Shown here: one piece after another, positions 27,201 to 36,768 of the stretch
How the letters are laid out: each line of letters starts with the position of its first letter
How positions within the stretch are numbered: the first letter of the stretch is position 1
From: Xestospongia bergquistia
Taxonomy: Eukaryota; Porifera; Demospongiae; Haplosclerida; Petrosiidae
Assembly: GCA_963965975.1 (NCBI GenBank)
Contig: OZ014415.1
Location: 439,001-503,000 of the forward strand
Reading direction: 5' to 3'
DNA length: 64,000 bases
The notes under the pieces: model-generated
Told to the model about the DNA's origin: nothing
The model's database searches: none
The model's input: only the letters and a program-made list of their open reading frames with translations
Position numbers and translations under genes: made by a program

Positions 27201-30200
27201 ACTATTAATTGTAATTTTTTCATTCTATACAAACAGTTTCTCCTGAGGGTAGTGTTACAGCTACACCTGATGTCATTAATTCTCTAACTGATACTGAAGT
27301 GACATACAATTGTACAGCTAAAGGTGGTCTCTTTAATAATTTTATATGGACATATGAGAGAACTGGAAATGTTGTGGCTAATGGGCAACTATTAACATTT
27401 GATAGTCATGCTAGTAAAGGTGGAGACTATCAATGTTTGGTAACTAATCTAGCTGGTATGGAAGCTGTTAATGTTACTTTAAATGGTATTATACTAGATT
27501 AACATAATATTAATATTTACTCACTATATAGTTGGTCCAGAAATTCTCATACACCCCAGTCCAATGAATGTCAGTATTATGGTTGAGAATATCACACTGC
27601 ACTGTCTAGCATCTGGTTTTCCTATACCAAATATAACTTGGTTATTAAATAACTCCATGATTGAAGCTGATAATGATCGTATCACTGTCATGACAACTGA
27701 TAGTCCAGATCTTATTCCATTCGGAACTGTCTCCAGTGTACTTACCATAGAAAGAACTGTTATTGCAGATTCTGGAAATTATCAATGCGTTGCTAATAAT
27801 CTTGATTTTTTTTCTAAAAAAGAAAGTCAACATGCACTAGTGTTAGTACAAGGTGAGAGAACATAATGTACTGAGTTATATCTTTTACATCTTTATTCTG
27901 TCTTTTAGCTGTTCCTGATGAACCTCTCAATCTGACAGCACGCAATGTAACCTCTCGTAATTTGATTTTAGAATGGATTAGACCTCATCATAACAATGCT
28001 CCTATACTTGGATATTACATCTTCTACACACGACCAGATTTCTTAGGAGGTGATATTGTAACACTGTTAGTTACAGGAGCAATAGAACAGCAGTTTATTG
28101 ATGAACTACATCCTGGAGAAATGTATAGTTTTACAGCAATAGCATTCAATGAGGAGGGCAATAGTAGTAATGTTAGTTTACCACTAACTGTTAGAACATT
28201 GGAAGAAGGTACTGATATATTTATTTCTCAATAATTGATATAATTGTTTGTTGATTCTTTAGCTCCTGGTGGTCCTCCAGTTAATGTCACTGGATTTGCT
28301 AATTCTTCTGTTAGTATTCAACTTATGTGGGAGTTACCAAATAAAGCAGACAGACATGGTGTCATTATTGGATATGATGTTAGATATGTTGGAAACAACA
28401 TTGAACTATTTTTGGAGAATGTAACTGATTTATCAGTTTTGCTGATAAATCTTGAGGAGTTTGAAAACTATAACATATCAGTTCATGCTAAGACAGCAGT
28501 TGGTCCAGGACCATGGAGTGAAGCTATTGTTATAATGACAGACCCACACAGTAAGTTTGCAGTGACATTATAAATTATATTAGATTATGTATTCCAATAG
28601 TTCCTGGTCCTGTACCACAACCATTTCCTGTCACTATTGTCACATCTACAAGTGCTATTTTACAATGGAATTCAACTTCTGATCCAAATGGCAATGATTT
28701 AAACTACACAGTGATAGTAACTCCAATTGATACAGTAAATTCATCTTTAAGTTCAAGAAGAAGGAGACAGACAAATAATATTGGTGCTGAGGTGATACGA
28801 TGTCTGGCTTTCTTGAAACTAAATGCAACAGTAATAGTCAGTACAGATGGTACTGTGACTATTACAAATGTAACTGGCCTAGGTAAGTTAAGATATAAAT
28901 GATAACAATGATTGTGTGTCAATTTTATTCAGTTCCTTTTACTGTGTATGAGTTTGTGGTAATTGCTACAAATGAATTTGGAAGTAGTCCACCATCTCCT
29001 TCAAGGAGATTTTCCACTCTTGCTGACAGTAAGAGAATGAAAATGGTATTTAAAATGATAACATCTTCTTTTCAGATCCTAGTTCTGTTGAAGATTTAAT
29101 TCTAAATGGGACCACATCCAATAGTATTGTTATATCATGGATATCTCCTTCTTGTCCAAACTCATTACTAAGTGGCTATAGAATCTATTACAAAATGGGA
29201 TCTACTCCTCAAACTGGCAGTATTAATGATACTGATTATAGTACTATTGATTCAACAGATGCATCTAGTGTACTGTCACTATTTACTATTGAAGGATTGA
29301 CAGCAGGAACCATATACCTTATACATGTACGAGCCTTCACTGAACGACTCAATAATAATGAATTGTTAGGAGATGCAGATACTGAGATTGCTGTAAGATT
29401 AAATCCTGGTCCAGTTGAAGATTTAGATGGAATTACACAGTCATTGACTAGTATTATCATATCATGGGATCCTCCTCCAAGCTCATTCATAGATGGCTAT
29501 ATTATCTACTATAGAGAAGGAACTAATCGTCAAACTGTTCCTATTAATAGCACTACAGATTACATGTCTACAAGGTTAACAGATTCAGATTTGCAATCAT
29601 ATACTATTGAAGGACTGAGAGAAGGAACTACATATCTCATACATGTACGAGCATTCTCTGAACAGTTCAACACCATGCTTATAGGAGATGCTGACACAGA
29701 GATTGCTGTTGCAACTAATACTATGATACAAATCCCTCCAGATCAACAACCTACATCTGGTATATCCAGTATATTTTTTCGTTTGCCTTCAATTGGTGCA
29801 ATTATGAATGCAATAGAAATAGATAATATCACGTAAGTTTAAAGTGAATATTTATTGCTAAACTAACTTTGTTTCATCTCTACAGATATTATGGTATTAT
29901 AGTTGTACCTGATCCAGACACTAATTTTAATATTAGTGTAACTAACTTTGATACACAATATCCAAATATACAACCTCATGTCAGTAGAGGTAATAATCGC
30001 TACTACATCACAGCTGCTTGGAATGATCCTGATTTGGTACCTGATACTTTTACAGTAGGAGACCAAAGTAATACTGTAGCTGTTAGAAATGGAACTGCCG
30101 AGACCTATCACAATGCAAAGTTACGAAGGAAAACACCATATTGTATTTATATTGTAGTACATGGTCAATGGAATATGAGTAATGTAAGTTATATATATAT

Positions 30201-32107
30201 TAAAATGGAGACAGAAGTTTACAGATTCCTCTGTTTTCTTTTAGGAAACCATTATTCGATATTCAGAACAAGTATGTATTGACACAAGTAAGGATATCAG
30301 TATATGTGTCATTATTTAACTCTCTTTTTTTACATTTGTAGAACTAGGTTACAACTTGATTGCTCTCATTGTTCTGTTATCCTTTGCATTCATTGTAATT
30401 TGTTGCTGTTGTATCGCATGTATTATATTTATAATATGCTGCTACCGAAGAAGGTTAGCATGGATTGGATATATACATATATATTAACTTGTGTATTTGA
30501 TATATAAGTGATTGACATATGGACTATATGACAAAAAGTAATTTATATAGGAAAGAGAAGGAAGAAGATTATTCTCCTACTGTATTTGTCCCTCCTCAAG
30601 AAACTAAACCTGAAATAATCATTTTAAATGAATATGCTGAGAAAGGTATGAAATACAATAAAATATTAGGACAATCATATACAATATGCTAGAACTTTAA
30701 TTAAATGTTTAAGTGGTCATTATCAGTTTTTAATGCCAACTTTATAGGTACTGACAGAGATCCTGTACCTGTAATAGACTTTGTTGCTTATGTTGAACGT
30801 ATGCATTCTAATCAAGACTATCCTTTCAGTGAAGAATTTAGAGTAAGTTCTCAAGAATACATCAGGTAATTAATAAATTTCTCTTTATGTAGCATATTGA
30901 ACCACATCACTCACCAACTCGTGATGCTTCCATGGCCAATAGAGAGAGGAATCGTTATGTCAACATTCCAGCATGTAAGTTATTAAAATAATTATTATAA
31001 ATTTTACTTTGTTTTCTAGATGACCATTCTCGTGTTGTCCTCAAACGTAGTCCCAGTGGTTCTGATTACATTAATGCTAACCATATTGAAGTAAACATTA
31101 TAATCTGTTCATTTTAGTTTATTAATCTTTCTTAATTTTTAGGGTTATAAAAATAATGGATCATTTATTGCTACACAAGGTCCTATGAATAACACTGTTA
31201 ATGACTTCTGGCATATGATTTGGGAAAATGAGGTTCCAGTAATTGTTATGCTCACTAATTTAATAGAAAATGAACGAGTATGTTTTGTACATAGCTATAT
31301 ATATATATGTGCACAAAGTCTGAAGTGATAGCATATATCTTTTTCAATTAAGGTTAAATGTCACCAATATTGGCCTCAATCTGCTTTTGAAGGATCAAAT
31401 GTTGCTGAGTATGGTCCTCTGCGAGTGAAACTAGTTGAAGAATCTAAAAAGAATCATCAAGTGTTGAGAACATTTACTTTAAGTAAAGCAGGTTCATCTG
31501 AAGAAAGAATTATTAAGCAGTACCATTTCACTTCCTGGCCTGATTATGGAGCTCCGTCATCACCTGGACCATTGTTAGAGTTTGTGGATGAAGTTAGAAG
31601 TGACTATAATCCATTTGAAGGACCAATGGTAGTCCATTGCAGGTTAGTACATTATTAGTTAAAGTATAAAGAATAAAAGTCACTGAACATTTTTAATTTA
31701 TACAGTGCTGGTGTGGGTCGTACTGGAACATTTATGGCTATTCTTGTCCAATTGGCTCGTATACAATCAGAAAGAACTGTTGATATTTATAATTATGTCC
31801 GTTATATGCGTACCCAACGTCCTATGATGGTAATGAATGAGGTATGTGTCTCTTATGTTATAATATTATAATAATATGTTCTACTAAAATGTAGGAGGAG
31901 TATATCTTTATTCATGATGCACTTGTTGAAGCTTTGACAGAAGGAATGATTGAAGGGGTTGCTGTAGGAAAAGGTACTTTTGATCATGAAGAAGACACTG
32001 CTGCTGGTAAGGTGGAAGATGGAGTTACTATTGAAAATGATAGTGCTCTGAGGAAACAAAGAGAAATTGAAGCTCTGGTTAATGAATATGGTGATGATGA
32101 CGACTGA
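5225..32107 (+). CDS. Gene 1: giant Ig-repeat receptor tyrosine phosphatase, 65 exons
   Basis: Joining the 65 predicted exons gives 23,046 nt, an exact multiple of three with no internal stop: 7,681 residues. The order is signal peptide ([14 protein letters not shown]), about 69 Ig domains, 5 FN3 domains, the RPTP membrane-proximal domain, one transmembrane helix near residue 7280, a short juxtamembrane segment and one PTP domain. PTP key residues are the WPD-loop Asp at about residue 7533, the [10 protein letters not shown] nucleophile Cys at about 7565 and Arg at about 7571. It should sit in the plasma membrane and remove phosphate from tyrosines in the cytoplasm; its ligand is unknown. Introns are tiny, so exons fill about 86 percent of the locus. 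Unusual points: the very high Ig number, only one PTP domain where LAR-type receptors have two, and an altered Q-loop. One transcript need not contain every exon. The exon model is hand-built from splice borders. Confidence 0.85.
8283..8305. repeat. (TG)n microsatellite beside a splice donor
   Basis: A TG run begins within the donor of the exon ending at 8279 (gtttgtgtg...). Length changes could affect donor strength. Confidence 0.85.
10432..10482 (+). other. 51-nt open intron (exitron candidate) in gene 1
   Basis: GTAAG at the start and ATAG at the end bound 51 nt, which is 17 codons with no stop in frame. Splicing yields FLMG-LSNSS; retention inserts 17 residues beginning KKSNSSHFK and adds an N-glycosylation site. 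The position equals the mid-Ig intron of sister exons, whose introns do contain stops. Confidence 0.7.
10966..27188 (+). repeat. Gene 1 tandem Ig-exon array (A, B and C cassettes)
   Basis: Type B is one 291-nt exon with one Ig ([10 protein letters not shown]...): 10966, 12552, 14158, 15105, 16055, 17667, 18618, 19572, 20516, 22124, 23077, 24027, 25636. Type A is a 186-nt exon plus a 960/963-nt exon with four Ig: 11307/11547, 12899/13144, 16405/16645, 20866/21106, 24377/24617, 25986/26226. Type C is one 546-nt exon with two Ig: 14502, 15455, 18015, 18968, 19916, 22474, 23427. The numbers are exon starts. The order is B-A-B-A-B-C-B-C-B-A-B-C-B-C-B-C-B-A-B-C-B-C-B-A-B-A. Every border is phase 1 and introns are often near-identical. 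Cassette spacing is about 950 bp for C+B and 1.6 kb for A+B. Confidence 0.9.
15455..23972 (+). repeat. Two tandem copies of a 4.46-kb higher-order repeat
   Basis: Cassettes C-B-A-B-C-B-C starting at 15455 recur from 19916 in the same order. Offsets between matching exon starts are 4461, 4461, 4461, 4461, 4457, 4459, 4459 and 4459. Copy-specific intron variants also match: both first C exons are followed by the same gttgaatatatg-type intron. A whole seven-cassette block was duplicated after the cassettes had diverged. Confidence 0.8.
27237..27852 (+). other. Gene 1 last two Ig domains
   Basis: Exons are 27237-27485 (Ig68, [12 protein letters not shown]...) and 27532-27852 (Ig69, [11 protein letters not shown]...). 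Relative to gene 3, the second exon lacks 93 nt (31 residues) around 27715-27725, in frame, so the two genes differ in a Gly/Ser-rich loop of this domain. Confidence 0.85.
27909..29832 (+). other. Gene 1 FN3 domains with a basic cleavage site
   Basis: Exons are 27909-28208 (FN3-1), 28263-28550 (FN3-2), 28601-28882 plus 28933-29028 (FN3-3) and 29076-29832 (FN3-4 and FN3-5). FN3 marks are [25 protein letters not shown] and [22 protein letters not shown]3-3 contains [10 protein letters not shown], a candidate furin-type site like the one at which LAR-family receptors are cut into two associated chains. The 29076 exon holds two FN3 domains, whereas its counterparts in genes 3 and 4 hold one. Confidence 0.8.
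29886..30645 (+). other. Gene 1 membrane-proximal domain, transmembrane helix and juxtamembrane
   Basis: Exons are 29886-30183, 30245-30287, 30342-30453 and 30551-30645. The first encodes [17 protein letters not shown] ... [11 protein letters not shown] ... FTVGDQS ... [12 protein letters not shown], matching the RPTP membrane-proximal pattern (YxxAxxP, FxxGD, YxNxxL). The third encodes the helix [19 protein letters not shown], followed by a Cys-rich stretch that may be palmitoylated, then the basic stop-transfer CCYRRR. The fourth encodes an acidic segment ending [11 protein letters not shown]. Confidence 0.8.
30748..32107 (+). other. Gene 1 cytoplasmic PTP domain
   Basis: Exons are 30748-30842, 30893-30974, 31020-31090, 31143-31277, 31353-31642, 31706-31841 and 31895-32107. 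Motifs in order: [19 protein letters not shown] (pTyr recognition loop), [47 protein letters not shown] (general acid Asp), [14 protein letters not shown] (nucleophile Cys and Arg) and [19 protein letters not shown]. All main catalytic residues are present except the Q-loop glutamines. An acidic tail ends in Asp residues at the TGA 32105-32107. No second PTP domain follows. Confidence 0.9.
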
Positions 32108-32660
32108 TGATGATGTCATATAGTTAAGATTTTAATACTTTATATTTCATTTTTATGGTCTAATTTTTTATTATAGTTTTTAAGCCTTTTTATTGCCCAT
32201 TTATCATTGTTTGTTATCAGTATAGTAATCAAATATGATATCATATATAACTTCATTGATATACATGTCATGTTTTAGAAATATAATTAAAATTTATATA
32301 TATATATAGATGTAGATATATCTATCTTAAAATTAATGTTTTGAATGAAGCTTATACACCACTAACTATACAATATACATTAATAAGTTATTTAAAGATA
32401 TTATGTGATAAAATGACAGCCAATAGAAAGCCAGTATCTAGTTATTGCCTGCCATTTTTTCCACTGATTTCAATAGAATGTTATTACATGTACAGAAATG
32501 GATTAGTTGGGTAGGATATGGAATTATTGACCACACCCATCCACAAGACCAGTGCTGACCCTATCCCCTGAGTTTCAGGAATTGGTCAATTCTATACATT
32601 CTTTAACAGATGAGGTGATGTTAAACTTCATAGTATGTCTATTAGTTCAGTGTTTATTTA
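32108..32660. other. Intergenic spacer between gene 1 and gene 2
   Basis: No gene is seen. It resembles the 3' flank of gene 0 (404-870). An AT dinucleotide run lies near 32290-32310. It ends where FN3-exon sequence of gene 2 starts abruptly at 32661. Confidence 0.6.
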
Positions 32661-34950
32661 GCTAGTGCAGCAGGAATGAATAATATTATGTAAGTTTGTG
32701 TAATTATAAGAAAGATTCTAATAATGATAACATGATTAATTGACTTATTTGTTTTATCTCTCTACAGATATTATGGTATTATAGTTGTACCTGACCCAGA
32801 CACTAACTTTAATATTAGTATAACTAACTTTGATGCACAATATCCCAATATACAACCTCATGTCAGTAGAGGTAACAATTGCTACTACATCACAGCTGCT
32901 TGGAATGATCCTGATTTGGTACCTCGTGATTTTACAGTAGGAGATCAAAGTAATACTATTGCTGTTAGAAATGGAACTAGTGAGACCTATCACAATGCAA
33001 AGTTACAAAGGAAAACACCATATTGTATTTATATTGTAGTACATGGTCAATGGAATATGAGTAATGTAAGTTATAGGACAATACATTAATATAATTCTCG
33101 TTATACACTTTAGGCCATTATTGTTCGATATTCTGAGATAGTATGCACTGAAACAAGTAAGAAGATAGTTAATACACTGACCACTTAATTAACTCTATAC
33201 TCTACATTTATAGGACTAGGTTACAATTTGATTGCTCTCATTGTTCTGCTAATCTTTGCATTTATTGTAATTTGTTGTTGTTGTTGCATTCTGTGTATCA
33301 TACTTATAATATACTGCTGTCGACGAATTAAGAGGTAATAACAATCATCACTAAATAATCTAGATATATATTTTATATCTATATAAGTATATACAGACTA
33401 GGTGTATATGTTAATGTGTGAATGAATATTATTGTTTGTTATGATTATTATTATACATATATAAAGTATTGATACCACTATTTACAGATCATTAAAGATA
33501 TGCTTTATATTTAATTTTCAATAATCTTACACATGCAATTAATTAACTCTAGATTTTTTGCATACTGAAAAACTAATGGACTGCCAAATAATTATTACTA
33601 AAATATTGTATTACAAAAGTGATATATAATAATGTGACTATTGATCATTTGCATAGAGAAAAAGTATAACTTCTTTTTTGCTAAGAAAAGAGAAGCTCTT
33701 CCTCAAAGAAAAGAGAATGAACCAGAATTTATTATCCTCAATGAATATGCTGACAGAGGTACTTTATATAGACTTAAATAAGCAACAATAACTTACCTGG
33801 TCATAATGCTTCCATGGCTAACAATGACAAAAATCGTTACATGAATATTCCAGCATGTAAGTTTCTAAAGATAATTGAAAATAATAATTTTTTTTGTTTT
33901 CTAGATGACCATTCTTGTGTTGTCCTCAAACATAGTCCCAGTGGTTCTGATTACATTAATGCTAACTATATTGAAGTAAATATATATAATCATATATTGA
34001 TATTGTTATATATAATCCTTGTTTATTTTATAGGGTTTTGAGAAGAGTGGTTCATTTATTGCTACACAAGGTCCTATGATTAACACTGTTAATGACTTTT
34101 GGTATATGATTTGGGAGAATAATGTATCAGTAATTGTTATGCTGACTAATTTGGAAGAAAAGGGACGAGTAAGTTTTATAAAATACAAATTGAATGTTTA
34201 TAATATGTCTTTTCTATATAAGGTAAAATGTCACCAATATTGGCCTGTCGCAGGAGAAAATGTCATTGAATATGGTCCTTTGCAAGTGAAATTTGTTGAA
34301 GAGTCTTCAAAAGGTCATCAAGTGATCCGTACATTTACATTAAGTGAGGGTGGTAAAGAGAAGACTATGATACAATACCATTTCACTTCTTGGCCTGATT
34401 ATGGAGTGCCATCATCAGCTGGAAAATTACTAGAGTTTATGGATGAAGTTAAGAAGGGCTATGATCCATTTGAAGGACCAATGGTAGTTCATTGCAGGTT
34501 AGTACATTATCAGTTAAAGTATAAAGAATAAAATTCACTGAACATTTTCAATCTATACAGTGCTGGTGTGGGTCGTACTGGAACATTTATGTCTATTCTT
34601 GTCCAATTGGCTCGTATACAATCAGAAAGAACTGTTGATATTTATAATTATGTCCGTTATATGCGTACACAACGTCCTATGATGGTAATGAATGAGGTAT
34701 GTGTCTCTTATGTTATAATATTATAATAATATGTTCTACTAAAATGTAGGAGGAATATATCTTTATTCATGATGTACTTGTTGAAGTTTTGACAGAAGGA
34801 ATGATTGAAGGAGTTAAAATTGAAACTGAGTCTACTGAAGAACACAAGTCTCTTGAAGAGGACATGACAAAAGAAGTACAGAAAGAAGATGCTTTAAAGA
34901 TAGAAAAGGAAGTTGAGGCTATTGTTAAAGATGAAGAAACTACTGTATGA
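32661..34950 (+). pseudogene. Gene 2: 5'-truncated, broken RPTP copy
   Basis: The copy begins inside the tail of an FN3 exon (32661-32689, matching 45590-45613). It continues with 32768-33065 (membrane-proximal domain), 33114-33156, 33214-33334 (transmembrane), 33657-33758 (juxtamembrane), then PTP exons 33905-33975, 34034-34168, 34223-34497, 34561-34696 and 34750-34950. Breaks seen: no signal peptide or Ig exons; the juxtamembrane exon is one base out of frame with the helix exon, with TAA soon after the join; the DTDRDPVPV exon and the acceptor of the next exon (remnant about 33798-33856) are deleted. The remaining PTP motifs, including HFTSWPDYG and [10 protein letters not shown], are intact. 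It lacks nine bases after QYWP relative to gene 3. It may be transcribed but cannot give a normal receptor. Confidence 0.75.
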
Positions 34951-36612
34951 TCCATTTTTAAAATTATTTACTATTTTTATAATTTTAAGCCATTTTTTAT
35001 AACAATCTTTTGACTCTTTCTTTGTAGACAATGTACTTTTTTTAATAACAGACTATCTCAAAAAAAATTTTATAAGAAAAAAATGAAAAGTACTATGATG
35101 ATAAACTCTAACATTGGCAGTCAATTAGACCACTCCCACCAATATGTTATGTATGGTATGATACCACCCAACCATATCCATTATCCTTGCATGCTCTATA
35201 GCATCTACAATTATGTCTAATAGAATTACTATACAGTTCAAGACACAATAATTAATTTTAGTTATCCCAAATTACAAATGGTAGATACAACCATTTATAG
35301 TATGTACTCCTAATGCCATACTTCATACATCATTTATCAGAGTTAACTTGCATGAGTATGACTGTTTCCAAGTATGATTGTTCCAGTCAGACACAGGTAT
35401 AATATATATATCTATTATACCTGTGTGTGACTGAATTCTTTCTCTATCACCTGCTTAGTTCCATCATATACATTTTGGTTGCATGTATGTGGCCCTGCAA
35501 ATTATATTCAACATAATTTATGTATGAATTTGATAATAATAGCCCTGATCCATAATCTTACATTATATAGTTCTAACAAATAGTTATGTTAACAGTTATT
35601 TTCACAGTACGTTTACTATACATTACTAAATTAATTAGATGGTATTTACTTTTTTTACATCAAAAATTTGCTATATATGCTACATACCTACTGTTATAAT
35701 CATATATTGTTTAAATCAACCAATTTAATTTGTTACAATGATATATACCATTGATAATGCCAATGCTATTATATATAAATATGATCTAAAAGACCCGAGT
35801 CTAAAATCATATGAATGCCAACTATATTAGCTATACGCATATCTGGTTATGTCACAGCTGTTTAATATAAGTGGGAATATTTTACTGCAATTAGAAAGCA
35901 ATTTGTGTACTCGAAATATGATATACCCACATAAAACAGCAGTGATTAGAGTAACGGCTCCACCTACTATACTCGTGCTGAATTGTCATCTAATCTACTT
36001 CTGTAAATTAAAGTGTTATTATACAATATACTAATAACGTAAGAGAAAGCCCACTGTGTGGAAGTTAGCTTCAAATGGGATTCCTTGGTTGGGGATAAAA
36101 TAAATCACAAACTCTTTAATTTCAAGAATGCTTTAGATGTAACAACCAATGTACATACTTGACATGCATGATGACAGCTGTTATTAATGTACATCAATAT
36201 ACTATATACTATAAAATTCCAACTCATTATTTCATGTTGATGTTATGCAACAGATGTAATAGATGTACCATCACTTAGCTTTGGAATGTTCTTTGATGTA
36301 CTGTTACAAGAAAAGTGCATATCAGTTGTAGGAGTATTATATACCCTGCACTAAAATACATGCTTAATTTAAAATTTTATCAATGATTTTTATACATGTA
36401 ATATAATAGGAAACAAAACTCTCTCTCTCTTGCTTGCATGCTTGCTCTCTCTCTATGATCTATTTCTCTCTTTGATCTCTCTCAATACGTATACATAGAT
36501 GATGGTTTGTTTTTATTATAAAGGCTCATCAAGAGTACGTGTAAAGTCTCATGTAATATCATAAAAGCAAACAAATGACCTTTATAGTCATAGATATTAA
36601 ACTGAGCTAAAC
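34951..36612. other. Intergenic spacer before gene 3, shared with spacers before genes 4 and 5
   Basis: No gene is supported. Stretches match 48056-50320 and 58380-60375, for example around the shared caatatgttatgtatg and catcacagctgttt. The intergenic region was duplicated with the genes. A CT-rich run lies at 36419-36483. Confidence 0.6.
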
Positions 36613-36653
36613 TGTAATATCTATTACAATGTATCAACGCCTACGTGACGTCA
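36613..36653 (+). promoter_or_regulatory. Gene 3 promoter: TGTAATA-TC-TATTACA plus CRE (TGACGTCA)
   Basis: The inverted repeat TGTAATATCTATTACA is at 36613-36628 and the full CRE/ATF-type palindrome TGACGTCA at 36646-36653, 116 bases before the start codon. The same pair precedes genes 4 and 5. CREB/ATF-type binding is known for TGACGTCA in animals; its use here is inference. Confidence 0.6.
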
Positions 36654-36768
36654 TGTGTAACTTAGTGGACGTGGGTAAATATGAACAAAACGCAGTTAGC
36701 AGGTTTATCTACTTCTGAACCAGTAACGAAAACTAACATACTTTGTTTAAGAATAAACTTCTTTGAAA

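Noticed and set aside
30304-30507. 67-residue + strand ORF with Cys-rich hydrophobic stretches
   Set aside because: It overlaps the gene 1 transmembrane exon in the wrong frame and reads through both its acceptor and donor.
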